Source of the DNA: Sodiomyces alkalinus F11
Lineage: Eukaryota > Ascomycota > Sordariomycetes > Glomerellales > Plectosphaerellaceae
Direction: 5' to 3'
Assembly: GCF_003711515.1 (NCBI RefSeq)
Contig: NW_021167097.1
Location: 204,898-268,897, forward strand
DNA length: 64,000 bases
Notes under the pieces: generated by a model
Told to the model about the DNA's origin: nothing
Database searches by the model: none
The model's input: the letters and a program-made list of their open reading frames with translations, nothing else
Shown here: piece by piece, positions 54,816 through 64,000 of the stretch
Position numbering within the stretch: position 1 is the first letter of the stretch
Layout: the number at the start of each line of letters is the position of its first letter
Position numbers and translations under genes: made by a program

Positions 54816-55557
54816 CTAAGGCGACTGCTCAACATCTACATAAATGGCATGCAGTGTGTCAATAGAGTCACGAGCCAAAAACCCAACCAGAACAGATAGA
54901 ATAATCGCAAGTATACACTGTAATGAAAACCTAGAGGAGCCAGAAGAACCAAGGTGCGGCCGGACTGAATGTGAATATGGGGAAGCCTTCTTCTCATGGA
55001 ATACAACCCCATCCTTAATCAGTTCCGTGACCCAGCCAATGGTCATCATGCTCCGCTTAGTATCGGCAAACTTCTCATGGTCGCCCTGTAAATGCTCTTT
55101 ATACCACGGGTCCTGCTTCATTCGCTTATAATCGTCCACGTTGTGGAACACGACCTGGCTGAAGCAGTCAAAGTCTGCGAGCCGCGTCATCTGGTGGTCA
55201 AAAAGCCGTGTCATAAGACTACGCGTGTCGGTAGTGTTGTGGATCTATGGCTTCTGTTAGAAAACGAAAATGGCTCGAGAAGATTAAGAGAATGCGGGTG
55301 CTTTATGCGAAAAGCAAGATGAAAGAGGAGTAAAATATAAATTGGCAATGCAAGGGAAAGACGCTCACCATCGTCCACTTTTTGACGCCATATTTCACCA
55401 TCAAGCCACTTGTCATTGGTGCCGAAACTTTAGTCATGTGGTGTCTATAGTCCTCCTCGCTCATGCCAGGTCGTCGATAGCCGCAGATGGTCAAGCAGAG
55501 GAATTGAGTGGCAGGGTCGCCAGGAGGGGCGGCGGGAATGTCTTGATCACCAGACAT
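54816..55557 (-). CDS. EthD-domain decarboxylase-like protein with C-terminal membrane anchor
   Basis: Exons 55557-55369 and 55244-54816 with a 124-nt intron (GTGAGC...CCATAG), 205 aa. The EthD fold is seen in [60 protein letters not shown] and [20 protein letters not shown]. Relatives such as TpcK/GedI and MdpH-type proteins decarboxylate atrochrysone carboxylic acid. The extra C-terminal stretch ([18 protein letters not shown]) is a single hydrophobic helix near the end, giving a tail-anchored topology that would hold the enzyme beside the membrane-bound anthrone oxygenase. An upstream ATG at 55704 is in frame but adds an unlikely 49-residue leader. Confidence 0.82.
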
Positions 55558-56028
55558 GATGTTGCACGTGAGCTTCTGTAAAGGAAAGTGCTGAGTAATA
55601 GCAAATGTATCGTTTCTTGGAAATCCGTCGGTCTTTAGTAACTTAATCCCTCTGGCTATATGGGGGAGCTTTCTAGAGTCTGAGGGCAGAGTTACTAATA
55701 TCATAAGTGATGGATTTTTGGGATCCTATGGAATCTGGTTAGACCGAAGTTAGCTAAGCCACTATTACTAATAATTGCCCGATCGGTTCGGCCCGAACCG
55801 ATCGGGCGATTTTGTCCCTAGTCCGAGCCCCGACTCCCGATCCCCGACCCCCGGAGAACATTGACGCATCGGCTGGCCGAGTTATGCTGTACATATCACA
55901 TGCCACAATGACATTCACTAAGAATTCCCAAGTCGGACTATGGATATCAATTTGAAGAGGAAAAAAAAAAAAAAAAAAAAAAAAAAGAAGCAGACAGACC
56001 CTCCAGAGACCGGGAGACCGGGGGAGAA
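55558..56028. other. Intergenic with palindrome and poly(A) tract
   Basis: Upstream of the EthD gene and downstream of the beta-lactamase-like gene. It holds a 31-bp perfect palindrome (55777-55807) and a 26-base A tract (55961-55986) that lies within 50 bases of the beta-lactamase-like stop. Confidence 0.6.
55777..55807. repeat. Perfect 15-bp inverted repeat around one central base
   Basis: Arms gcccgatcggttcgg and ccgaaccgatcgggc are exact reverse complements with a single C between. As RNA this would form a very stable hairpin. Confidence 0.95.
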
Positions 56029-57077
56029 TTAGGCCGCAACATCGACTGCATACCACTTCCTCTCCTTCTCCCCCCGTCGGACCTGAAAACCAACCCGATA
56101 GTCCCCCGCCAACTTGCGGAGTACCTCATCAATAAAGGGCTCCAATGCCAAGGTCCTCGTGCTCTCGTCTAGCGATTCGCCGTAGATCTCCGTCACAATC
56201 TCCTTGACAGTGACAGTCCTCGAGCCATGAGTCCCAAGGCTCCTCAGCGCCTGCATGACCTGCCTTTCTCGTTTCAATCTGCTCCCCAACTCTCTGTCTA
56301 TCTTGGCCGGCAGGTCCCTTATGGTGATTCCGTGCGCAGGATACCCGATGGTGCAATGTTGATCGTCCATTTTCTGCAAGCTGTTCATGAACGTGCCCAG
56401 GTCTTCTGCCACGCTGGTTCCGTGACCGAGAACATTGTCACCTGTGAACATGGCATTCTCTTCCTCGAGTATGAAGCACATGTGATCCTCCGAGTGTCCA
56501 GGGACATGGAGAGCCCGGACAGTCGCACCTTCAACCCGGAACACCTGACCATCGTAGATGTCCTGCTGGCCATACTCTGCCTCGTTCTTGTAAATGGAGT
56601 CACCCAGATGTGGATAGAGTCGGAGCAGGTCCGGTACGCCGCCGGTATGATCTCCATGCCAATGGGTCAGTAGCACGTGGGAAAGTCTGATGCCCATCTG
56701 TTGCAGTGTAGATGAGATCAGTTCAGCCCAAGCCGGTTCCCCTCCGCCCGTATCCACAATAAGTCGATGACTTCCGGTTCCGACGACATAGGTGTTTGTC
56801 CCTTGATAGGTGAACTGCGCCAAAGTGTGAGCAAGAAATATGTTTGTCGAAGCACAGCGTAGTAAAAGTGTGACAGTGAATATTATACCTTTCCCGGGTT
56901 CTGGCCCAATATGCGTAGGACGCGAGGAGTGAGCTGTTCGACGTCTGGGAGATTGGGAAGATTTGCTGTCTGGCCGTTGAGATAGTCTTCGAATGCACAG
57001 ATATTCAGGGACTTGTTGATCTTTCTGTAGCCGCCCTTGTCGGCAAGCATGACTTCGATGTCTGTTGTGTGTTTCAT
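56029..57077 (-). CDS. Metallo-beta-lactamase-type thioesterase (atrochrysone carboxyl ACP thioesterase-like)
   Basis: Exons 57077-56889 and 56814-56029, intron 74 nt (GTATAA...GCGCAG), 324 aa. The join restores ILGQNPGK|FTYQGTNTYVVGTG, the conserved start of the domain. The metal-binding motif is LLTHWHGDHTGGVPDLL, with further ligands in LHVPGHSEDHMCF, MFTGDNVLGHG and GYPAHG. In MdpF, ACTE, GedB-type proteins this domain releases the polyketide from a PKS that lacks its own thioesterase. It is divergent from exactly such a PKS, with a 1.06-kb shared promoter. The second exon alone begins with an in-frame ATG and could be misread as a separate start. Confidence 0.92.
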
Positions 57078-58136
57078 TTTATGTCTTGTCGACTTCGTCC
57101 AATCCGCACAATATTGAAAAACGGGAGTGAGTGCCTAATCCAGGCAGTAGTATTGATTCTTTTCAAGATTTTGCAGCATGTAATCAAGCGATGAGCAAGA
57201 AGTATGTCGAATATGGCAAGTCGAGGTTCATACCATCCATGCTCGCAGAAACCATGTAGACTACCTCGCATGGAACGCTGTGGGAACTGAAATGGAGACG
57301 GGTAATCTCTTGACTGCTCGGATAAGTGAAAACATTCCTTGGTGAGCTTCAGTCTTAGACCCGTCAAGTTCGGAGTCCGATGCGACCGCCCTAAGTTCTG
57401 AAGTTCACATGGCATGGCGACGTCCATGCATCTAGCGGCTAACCGGCCATACTTTTTCTTTCATTATACTTCCGGCGAGGACTTCTTACAACCTCTTGAT
57501 AGTAGGAAATCCCGAATCGGCCTACAAGGCATCCGGTCAGAAGTCACATCATGCTCGGGCGCGGTGTATTTGCGTACACCGTAGTCACCGACACCCGGCC
57601 ACCACTTCAAGAGTCGGAGTAACACTCTAACTTGACCGACACGGGGTTTCGGGAAAGCCAGTATCAGTGTCTAATGTAGACACAGAGCACAGAGTCCGGT
57701 CTCTTGCAAACAATACGCAGAAGACACTCAGGTCTGATCCACCCCACTAGTCCCGTCTCTGGCCTCTAGCACCGATATCATTGTACAACCACTGCCGAGG
57801 CGGCAGGTCGCTTATGTTCCTTCACCGAACATAAGGTAATAACTTAAGCATAATTGCATGTATTTAATGTATATACAAGAGCTCCTCTTCCGCATTTATC
57901 AAGTTCCAAAGTCCCGACAATAGTCTCAGCCGCGGAAACGAAGCGTCCCACACCCTATCGAGATTCGACACGAATCCTCCCAACTAGAGCCCTTGTCCGG
58001 ATCTTGAAGTGTACTCGCGCAAAGTTGTTTCGTTGAGCTGGGCACGTGCTAAGACCCAAAATCCTCCACATTTATTCATTCTTTGATTGATTCGCCCTTT
58101 TACTCCTGGCGCTCACTATATCCCCCGCCGCCCGCC
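57078..58136. promoter_or_regulatory. Divergent thioesterase/PKS promoter
   Basis: Shared control region of the two genes that must act together. TCGGAGTCCGA (57370-57380) is a full match to the AflR consensus TCGSWNNSCGR. Confidence 0.5.
57370..57380. promoter_or_regulatory. Candidate AflR site TCGGAGTCCGA
   Basis: Perfectly palindromic half-sites, spacer GAGTC fits SWNNS. It sits about 290 bp upstream of the thioesterase start and 757 bp upstream of the PKS start. Confidence 0.5.
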
Positions 58137-61100
58137 ATGGCCATCTACTCTTCCAAGACACCATCATGGAGTGATCTTGGTAGCGATATATGCAAAAAAA
58201 TGAGTTTCATGTACTTCAACAACGACTTCCCTAGTGGTAGTGTACAAGATCAGTTACGCCATCTACACAACCATAGCAAGGACAACAACCACCCAGTACT
58301 AGCTCGATTCATTGCTGAAGCGACGCGGGTGATCAAGGAAGAGATCCAGTGTCTGCCGACGGAGCTGAAGACCTTGATTCTGCCGTTTAACAACGTCTTC
58401 AGCTGGGCCGAGAATGAAAATCTTCGAGAGGGTCTTGTTTGTGGTGCGGTCGAGGGAGTTCTTCTCGTCACACTTCAACTCGCAGCGTACATTGGGTAAG
58501 TGTCATGATGCATCTTCATCGCGGGCTCTCTTAAGTTCCATTGCTTGTTTTTCCTTTCTACTATAACTAACTCTCATTGAAAGCTATCTCGAAAAGAACC
58601 CGGCCGATTTGCGTGATGCCTCCGCCTCCGGGCTCTGTGGATTGGGCGTTGGCCTGCTGTCCTCCACGGCCGTCTCTTTGTCACCCACGGTGTGTGAGCT
58701 GGCGGTGGCTGGTGCGGACGCGGTCCGATTGGCATTCCGCTTAGGCATTCATGTCATTGGAGTCTCAGAGAATCTTGAAGCCAGAGACATGTCAGAAAAG
58801 CCCGATACTTGGGCGTATGTGGTGCATCGTATCGATCCGGCCGAAGTGCAGAATGAGCTCGACTCCATCAACACGCGGTCCAATACCCCAAGTACCGGCA
58901 AGATCTTTGTCAGCGCTGTCAGTCCCACCTCGGTGACAATCAGCGGACCCCCTTCGACACTGAAGAAGCTGTTCAGCAAGTCCGAGTTCTTCCGCAAGGC
59001 AAGGTCCATGCCTTTGCCCGTATACGGAGGCCTCTGCCACGCCCCCCACGTCTATGGTCGCGAGGATATGCAGAGCATCGTCTACGGCAGCCAACTAAGC
59101 ACTGTCACCGCCAAAACTGTGCCTCTGATTCCGGTGTACTCAACGAGCACCGGACTCCCATATTCGGCAGCCGATGCCGGTGCTCTCTTCGAGTGCGTCG
59201 TCTCCGAGCTGCTCGAGAAGGCAATTCACTGGCATCAAACCGTTGGCGGTCTCGTCAACCGTATCAAGCGGATGGGAGCGGAAGATGTGACGTTCCATTG
59301 TTTCGGGAACTCCCTCCCCCTGAACGATCTTACTGCCCAGGTGAAATCTGCCCTTCAAGAAGCAGAAGCGGCAGACTCGGAAGTCTCCATTAATGACTTG
59401 ACATCCTGGATAGACCAAGCTGCGCCGGCTGCTTCTGTTCCCCGCAGCCCAGGCCAATCCAAGCTCGCCGTCGTGGGCATGTCGTGCAGGCTTCCAGGCG
59501 GCGCGACTAGCAACGAAAAGTTCTGGGAGATTCTCGAGAAGGGCCTGGATGTCTCTCGCCAGATTCCCGCGGATCGTTTTGACATCAGCACGCACTACGA
59601 CCCAGAGGGCAAGCAGATTAACAAGACCATGACGCAGTACGGCTGTTTCATCGACGAGCCTGGCATGTTTGACGCTCCTTTCTTCAACATGTCCCCTCGC
59701 GAGGCGCAGGTCGTAGACCCCCAAATGCGGCTTGCTCTGGTCACGGCATACGAGGCGTTGGAACAGGCCGGCTTTGTTCCCAACCGCACCCCGTCCACGC
59801 AGTTGAATCGTATCGGCACGTACTATGGCCAGGCAGCCGACGACTACCGCGAAGTGAACCAGGGTCAGGAAGTCAACACCTACTATATTCCCGGTGGGTG
59901 CCGGGCTTTTGGTCCTGGTCGAATCAACTACTTCTTCAAGTTTGCCGGTCCGAGTTATAGCATCGACACGGCCTGCTCTTCGGGGCTTGCGGCAATTCAG
60001 GTATGTGCAGTCATTGACTACCTTTGAAACACCACACTATATCCAAGACACATGTTAATATCATCGTCTATTAGGTTGCCTGTCAGGCTCTCTGGTCTGG
60101 TGACATCGATATGGCCGTCACCGGTGGTGTCAATGTCCTGACTAACCCGGACGGATTCGCCGGCTTGTGCAATGGTCACTTCCTCACCAAGGGCCCCAAC
60201 GCATGCAAAACCTGGGATGCCACGGCCGATGGGTACTGTCGAGCAGACGGTATCGGGTCCCTGGTAATCAAGAGGCTTGAAGACGCCGAGGCGGATAACG
60301 ACAACATCCTCGGGGTTATCCTGGGTGCCGGGACCAACCATTCCGCCGAGGCCGTGTCTATTACCCATCCTCATGCAGGCCATCAATCTGATCTCTCTCG
60401 TCAGGTCCTCCGGCAGGCGGGTGTCAACCCGTTGGATGTGTCCTATGTCGAGCTGCACGGGACAGGCACCCAGGCGGGAGACTTTGAGGAGCTGCAGGGC
60501 ATCATGGACGTGTACGCGCCTCTGACCAAAGCTCGCAGCAAAGATAAGCCCCTTTACATCGGCGCCGTCAAGGCCAACGTGGGACATGGAGAATCTGTTG
60601 CCGGCACGACGGCGCTGATCAAGGTGTTGCTCATGTTGCAGAAGAACGCCATCCCGCCACACGTCGGCATCAAGACCGAGATCAACCCTCGTTTCCCGCG
60701 GGACTTTGACCAGCGTAATCTTCACATTCCTCTTGAAATGACCGACTGGACGCCTGTGGGAGGTAGGAAGCGGCTCGCTGCGGTGAATAACTTTGGTGCC
60801 GCCGGTGGCAATACGACTGTGGTCCTCGAGGAAGCGCCGACGCGCCTGGCCACGGAGCCGGACCCGAGACAGACCCACGTCGTCGCCGTATCGGCAAAGA
60901 ACAAGGTCTCTCTGGCTGGAAACATTAAGTCCTTGATTGGCTATCTCGAAGATCACCCCGATACCAACCTCAGCAACCTCTCTTACACTACAACTGCACG
61001 CCGGTACCAGCACACACATCGCATCGCCCCCATTTGCTCGAGTGTAGATCAACTGAAGAAGCAACTGACAACGAGTCTTGACGGCATCGAATCCATCCGC

Positions 61101-63766
61101 CCGGTTTCCAAGTCGGGCCCGCAGTCCATCGCCTTCGCCTTTACAGGCCAGGGAGCTTCCTATCAATCCATGAGCCTCGAGTTGTATCAGCATGTTCCCG
61201 TCTTCCGCCAGACCATTGACCGCCTCGACGCTCTCGCACAGCGGCAAGGATTCCCCTCTTTCATTCTCGCACTGGATGGATCGCATGGCAAAGACCACGA
61301 ACACTCGCCCGTGGTTACGCAGCTCGCCTTGGTCAGCACCGAGATTGCCCTCGCCAAGTACTGGGCTTCGCTTGGTGTCCAACCAGACGTCGTCGTCGGC
61401 CACAGCCTGGGTGAATACGCGGCGATGCACGTAGCTGGCGTCCTCACCGCCAGCGATGCCCTGTTCATGGTCGGTCGTAGGGCCGAGATGATGCAGAAAA
61501 AGTGCACAAGAGGCAGCCACTGCATGATGGCTGTCCGAGCCTCCTTGAGGCAAATCGCCGTCGCCGCACCGAACGAGCGGTACACCATCGCCTGCATCAA
61601 CAGTCCTTCCGATACAGTCCTCAGCGGTACAACCCAGGAAGTGGACCGTGTCGCCAGTGTCCTCGAGGCAGCTGGCTTCCGGTGTATTAAGCTGTCCGTC
61701 GCCTATGCTTTCCACTCGGAGCAGGTCGACCCTCTCCTCGATGATTTCGAAGCCATTTGCAAGACCGCCGTCCGTTTCCAGGAGCCCAAGATTCCCTATA
61801 TCTCGCCGCTACTCGGCAAGGTCGTCTTCGACGGTAAGACGCTAAATGCCAACTACTGCCGTCGCGCAACGAGAGAACCAGTCGACTTTGTATCCGCCCT
61901 GGGGAACGCCCAGAACGTTTCTACTATCAGCGCCGAGGACACGGTCTGGATCGAGATTGGTCCTCATCCCGTGTGCACCGCCTTCGTCAAGTCCACCATT
62001 CCGTCGACTCTGCTTGCCCTGCCCTCTATTCATCGCACCCAAGATAACCTGAAGACGATTGCTGAGAGCATGGCTGCCTTGCATCTTGTTGGGGTCAAGG
62101 TCTCGTGGACCGAGTTCCATCACCCCTTTGAGAACCGACTTCGACTGCTTGATCTACCCACCTATTCGTGGAACGAGAAGAACTACTGGCTTCAGTATAA
62201 CGGCGATTGGTGCTTGACGAAAGGAAACACGTTCTATGGCACTCAACAGACTATCGGAGCCAAGCTTGGGTCCTCGCCCCCGAGTCGTCTCCAAACGTCG
62301 ACGGTCCATGAGATTATCGAGGAGACATCTGACAACTCTGGCTGTTCACTCGTTATCCAGTCCAATCTCATGCAGTCTGATTTCTATGCTGCAGCATACG
62401 GACATCGAATGAACGACTGCGGCGTTGTTACATCGGTAAGTTTTTGGACGAAAAACAGGAAAACATTAACGTGGCTAACACATCACAGTCTATCCACGCT
62501 GATATCGCCTTTACCCTCGGCGACTACCTCCACAGAAACCTCCTTCACCTTACGGGTAACATGGCCGACATGAACATTGCGAACCTAGTCGTCTCAAAGG
62601 GTCTCGTCGCCAACAGCGATACTTCATCGCCTCAGCTGATTCGAGTGACCGCAACCACAGCCGACACGAAATCCGGCGCAGTCGACTTGACATGGCAGAA
62701 CGTAGCCAACGATGGCACTGCATCGGAGCCATTCGCCACGGCCAACATCTTGTTTGGCGATGCAAGCGAATGGCTCGCATCGTGGAGTCCTCTGACGCAC
62801 CTCATCCAGGGCCGCATCGAGGCACTCGAGCGCATGGCTGCTGAAGGAAAAGCTAGTCGCTTCTCTCGCAACATGGCCTATACCCTCTTCGCCAGCAACC
62901 TGGTCGACTACGCTGACAAGTATCGCGGCATGCACTCCGTCGTGATGCACGAGCTTGAAGGTTTCGCGGACATCCAACTCACCAGCAAAGAAAGCGGCGT
63001 CTGGACCGTGCCGCCCTACTTCATCGACAGCGTGGCCCATCTTGCCGGGTTTATCATGAACTGCTCCGACTCGATGGACTGCAAGAACAACTACTGCGTG
63101 ACTCCCGGCTGGAAGACAATGCGTTTCGCGAAGCCGCTACTGCCTGGCGCCAAGTACCGTTCTTACGTTAAGATGATCCCAACCGTTCAGGATCCGACCG
63201 TCTACTTTGGCGATGTGTACATCATGCAAAACGACGAGATTATCGGCATGGTTGGCGGCATCCAGTTCCGCAGCTTCCCACGCATTTTGCTCAGTCGTTT
63301 CTTCTCGCCACCAGATAAGAACGGCGCACATGGCACCAAAGGGAAGACACAGACCACCAAGTCCTCCCCGCACACAACCGTGGCTAAGGCCAGACATGAC
63401 GATGCTGTGAGCAAGCCATCACCGCCTGTCAAGGCCACAGCGACTACAACGCCACCACTCCCTTCACAGTCTGCATCTGGCACACCCAGTGAACCCTCTG
63501 CCACCTCACCCTCCGCCGCCACTATAGGAGCTCAGAGCGACAGCCTGGCCGACAAGGCGTTGCAAATCATTGCGAGAGAGGCAGCCATGGAGGTCGCTAG
63601 CTTAGAGGACGATGCCAGCTTTGATAGCCTGGGCATTGACAGTCTTATGTCACTGGTCATAGTGGAAAAACTAAAGATAGAGCTTGATGTAAAGGTAGGG
63701 GGTAGTCTTTTCCTCGACTACCCAACTATTGGGAATTTTAAGCAGTGGCTATTAGATATAGCGTAG
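58137..63766 (+). CDS. Non-reducing polyketide synthase SAT-KS-AT-PT-ACP without thioesterase
   Basis: Exons 58137-58495, 58584-60000, 60075-62435 and 62489-63766; phases agree and give 1804 aa. Starter-unit ACP transacylase: Cys near 138 in GLCGLG. KS: Cys near 584 in DTACSSG, His near 720 ([11 protein letters not shown]) and 763 (KANVGHGES). AT: Ser near 1036 in GHSLGEYAA. Product template: His near 1369 ([10 protein letters not shown], split from SSIHADIA by an intron) and Asp near 1559 (FIDSVAH). After a Ser/Thr/Pro linker comes one ACP, Ser near 1764 in LGIDSLMSL. No TE, CLC or reductase follows. This is the layout of atrochrysone carboxylic acid synthases (ACAS, MdpG, GedC, TpcC), which need the separate beta-lactamase-type thioesterase next door. 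The start has an ideal GCCATGG context. The last roughly 120 coding bases change composition (see findings). Confidence 0.95.
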
Positions 63767-63905
63767 TTAATGTTGTTAAAATTAAAGACTTTAGTTATTT
63801 AATTATAAGACTACTTATTCTAACTAGGGAATTTATTTATTCCGACTAGCGTATTACTAAAAGCACCTAACGCTAGTAATATAAAGCTATATATTAAATA
63901 GTATT
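63767..63905. other. Short AT-rich subtelomeric spacer
   Basis: The only sequence between the PKS stop codon and the telomere, 139 bases, rich in A, T and TTA/TAA words. It must contain the whole 3' UTR and polyadenylation site if the gene is expressed. No helicase-like or other subtelomeric gene is present. Confidence 0.8.
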
Positions 63906-64000
63906 GGTTAGGGTTAGGGTTAGGGTTAGGGTTAGGGTTAGGGTTAGGGTTAGGGTTAGGGTTAGGGTTAGGGTTAGGGTTAGGGTTAGGGTTAGGGTTA
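63906..64000 (+). repeat. Telomere, (TTAGGG)n
   Basis: About 15 exact TTAGGG units to the window edge, G-rich strand running 5'->3' outward, as at a right chromosome end. No interruption or degenerate copy is seen. Confidence 0.98.

Noticed and set aside
60018..61715. 565-codon minus-strand frame opposite the PKS
   Set aside because: Antisense shadow produced by the C-ending codon bias of the PKS; no independent motif.
1..64000. CRISPR array, bacterial operon signals, rRNA genes
   Set aside because: None is seen; the window is clearly fungal nuclear DNA.

Overview
The window is the right-hand end of a chromosome from a filamentous ascomycete (Pezizomycotina, most likely a Sordariomycete). 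Genes carry short introns (about 37-150 nt) with GTAAGT/GTGAGT-type donors and CTAAC/CTGAC-like branch sites. Repeats look as if point-mutated by RIP. The last 95 bases are an uninterrupted (TTAGGG)n array running toward the 3' end, i.e. a real telomere. The species cannot be named from sequence alone. Exon joins were made by hand from splice signals and codon phase; every multi-exon model below closes in frame.

Layout. 1-34 kb is a mixed region. It holds the start of a long disordered protein running off the left edge, a TauD-like dioxygenase, a gene with a probable one-base frameshift, two small conserved-looking proteins, Sec72, an eight-exon TAP-type hydrolase, Mn superoxide dismutase, a small two-exon gene of unknown function, a secreted Ser/Thr-rich protein, an APH-family kinase, a coiled-coil protein, a multi-lesion pseudogene and a DUF89/ARMT1 phosphatase. 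These are separated by gene-poor stretches with a SINE (with target-site duplication), a TA-flanked foldback element, microsatellites and diverged repeat relics.

34-63.8 kb is a polyketide gene cluster of the atrochrysone/emodin type: multicopper oxidase, GST, SnoaL-like protein, GMC oxidoreductase, an AflR-like regulator divergent from an AflS-like co-regulator, a methyltransferase fused to a questin-oxidase-like (DUF4243) domain, SDR, NmrA-like reductase, DUF1772 anthrone oxygenase, EthD-type decarboxylase, metallo-beta-lactamase thioesterase, and a TE-less non-reducing PKS (SAT-KS-AT-PT-ACP). The PKS stop codon lies only 139 nt from the first telomere repeat.

How the genes fit (inference from known families): PKS plus metallo-beta-lactamase make and release atrochrysone carboxylic acid. 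The EthD protein would decarboxylate it and the DUF1772 protein oxidise the anthrone to emodin. The methyltransferase-questin oxidase fusion would O-methylate and ring-open the anthraquinone to a benzophenone of the desmethylsulochrin kind. The multicopper oxidase could do a dihydrogeodin-oxidase-like coupling. GMC, SDR, NmrA and SnoaL proteins would add further tailoring. AflR/AflS-like proteins probably control the set, and TCG(N5)CGA sites occur in three cluster promoters. The most unusual points are the fused methyltransferase/ring-cleavage enzyme and the position of the PKS directly against the telomere.
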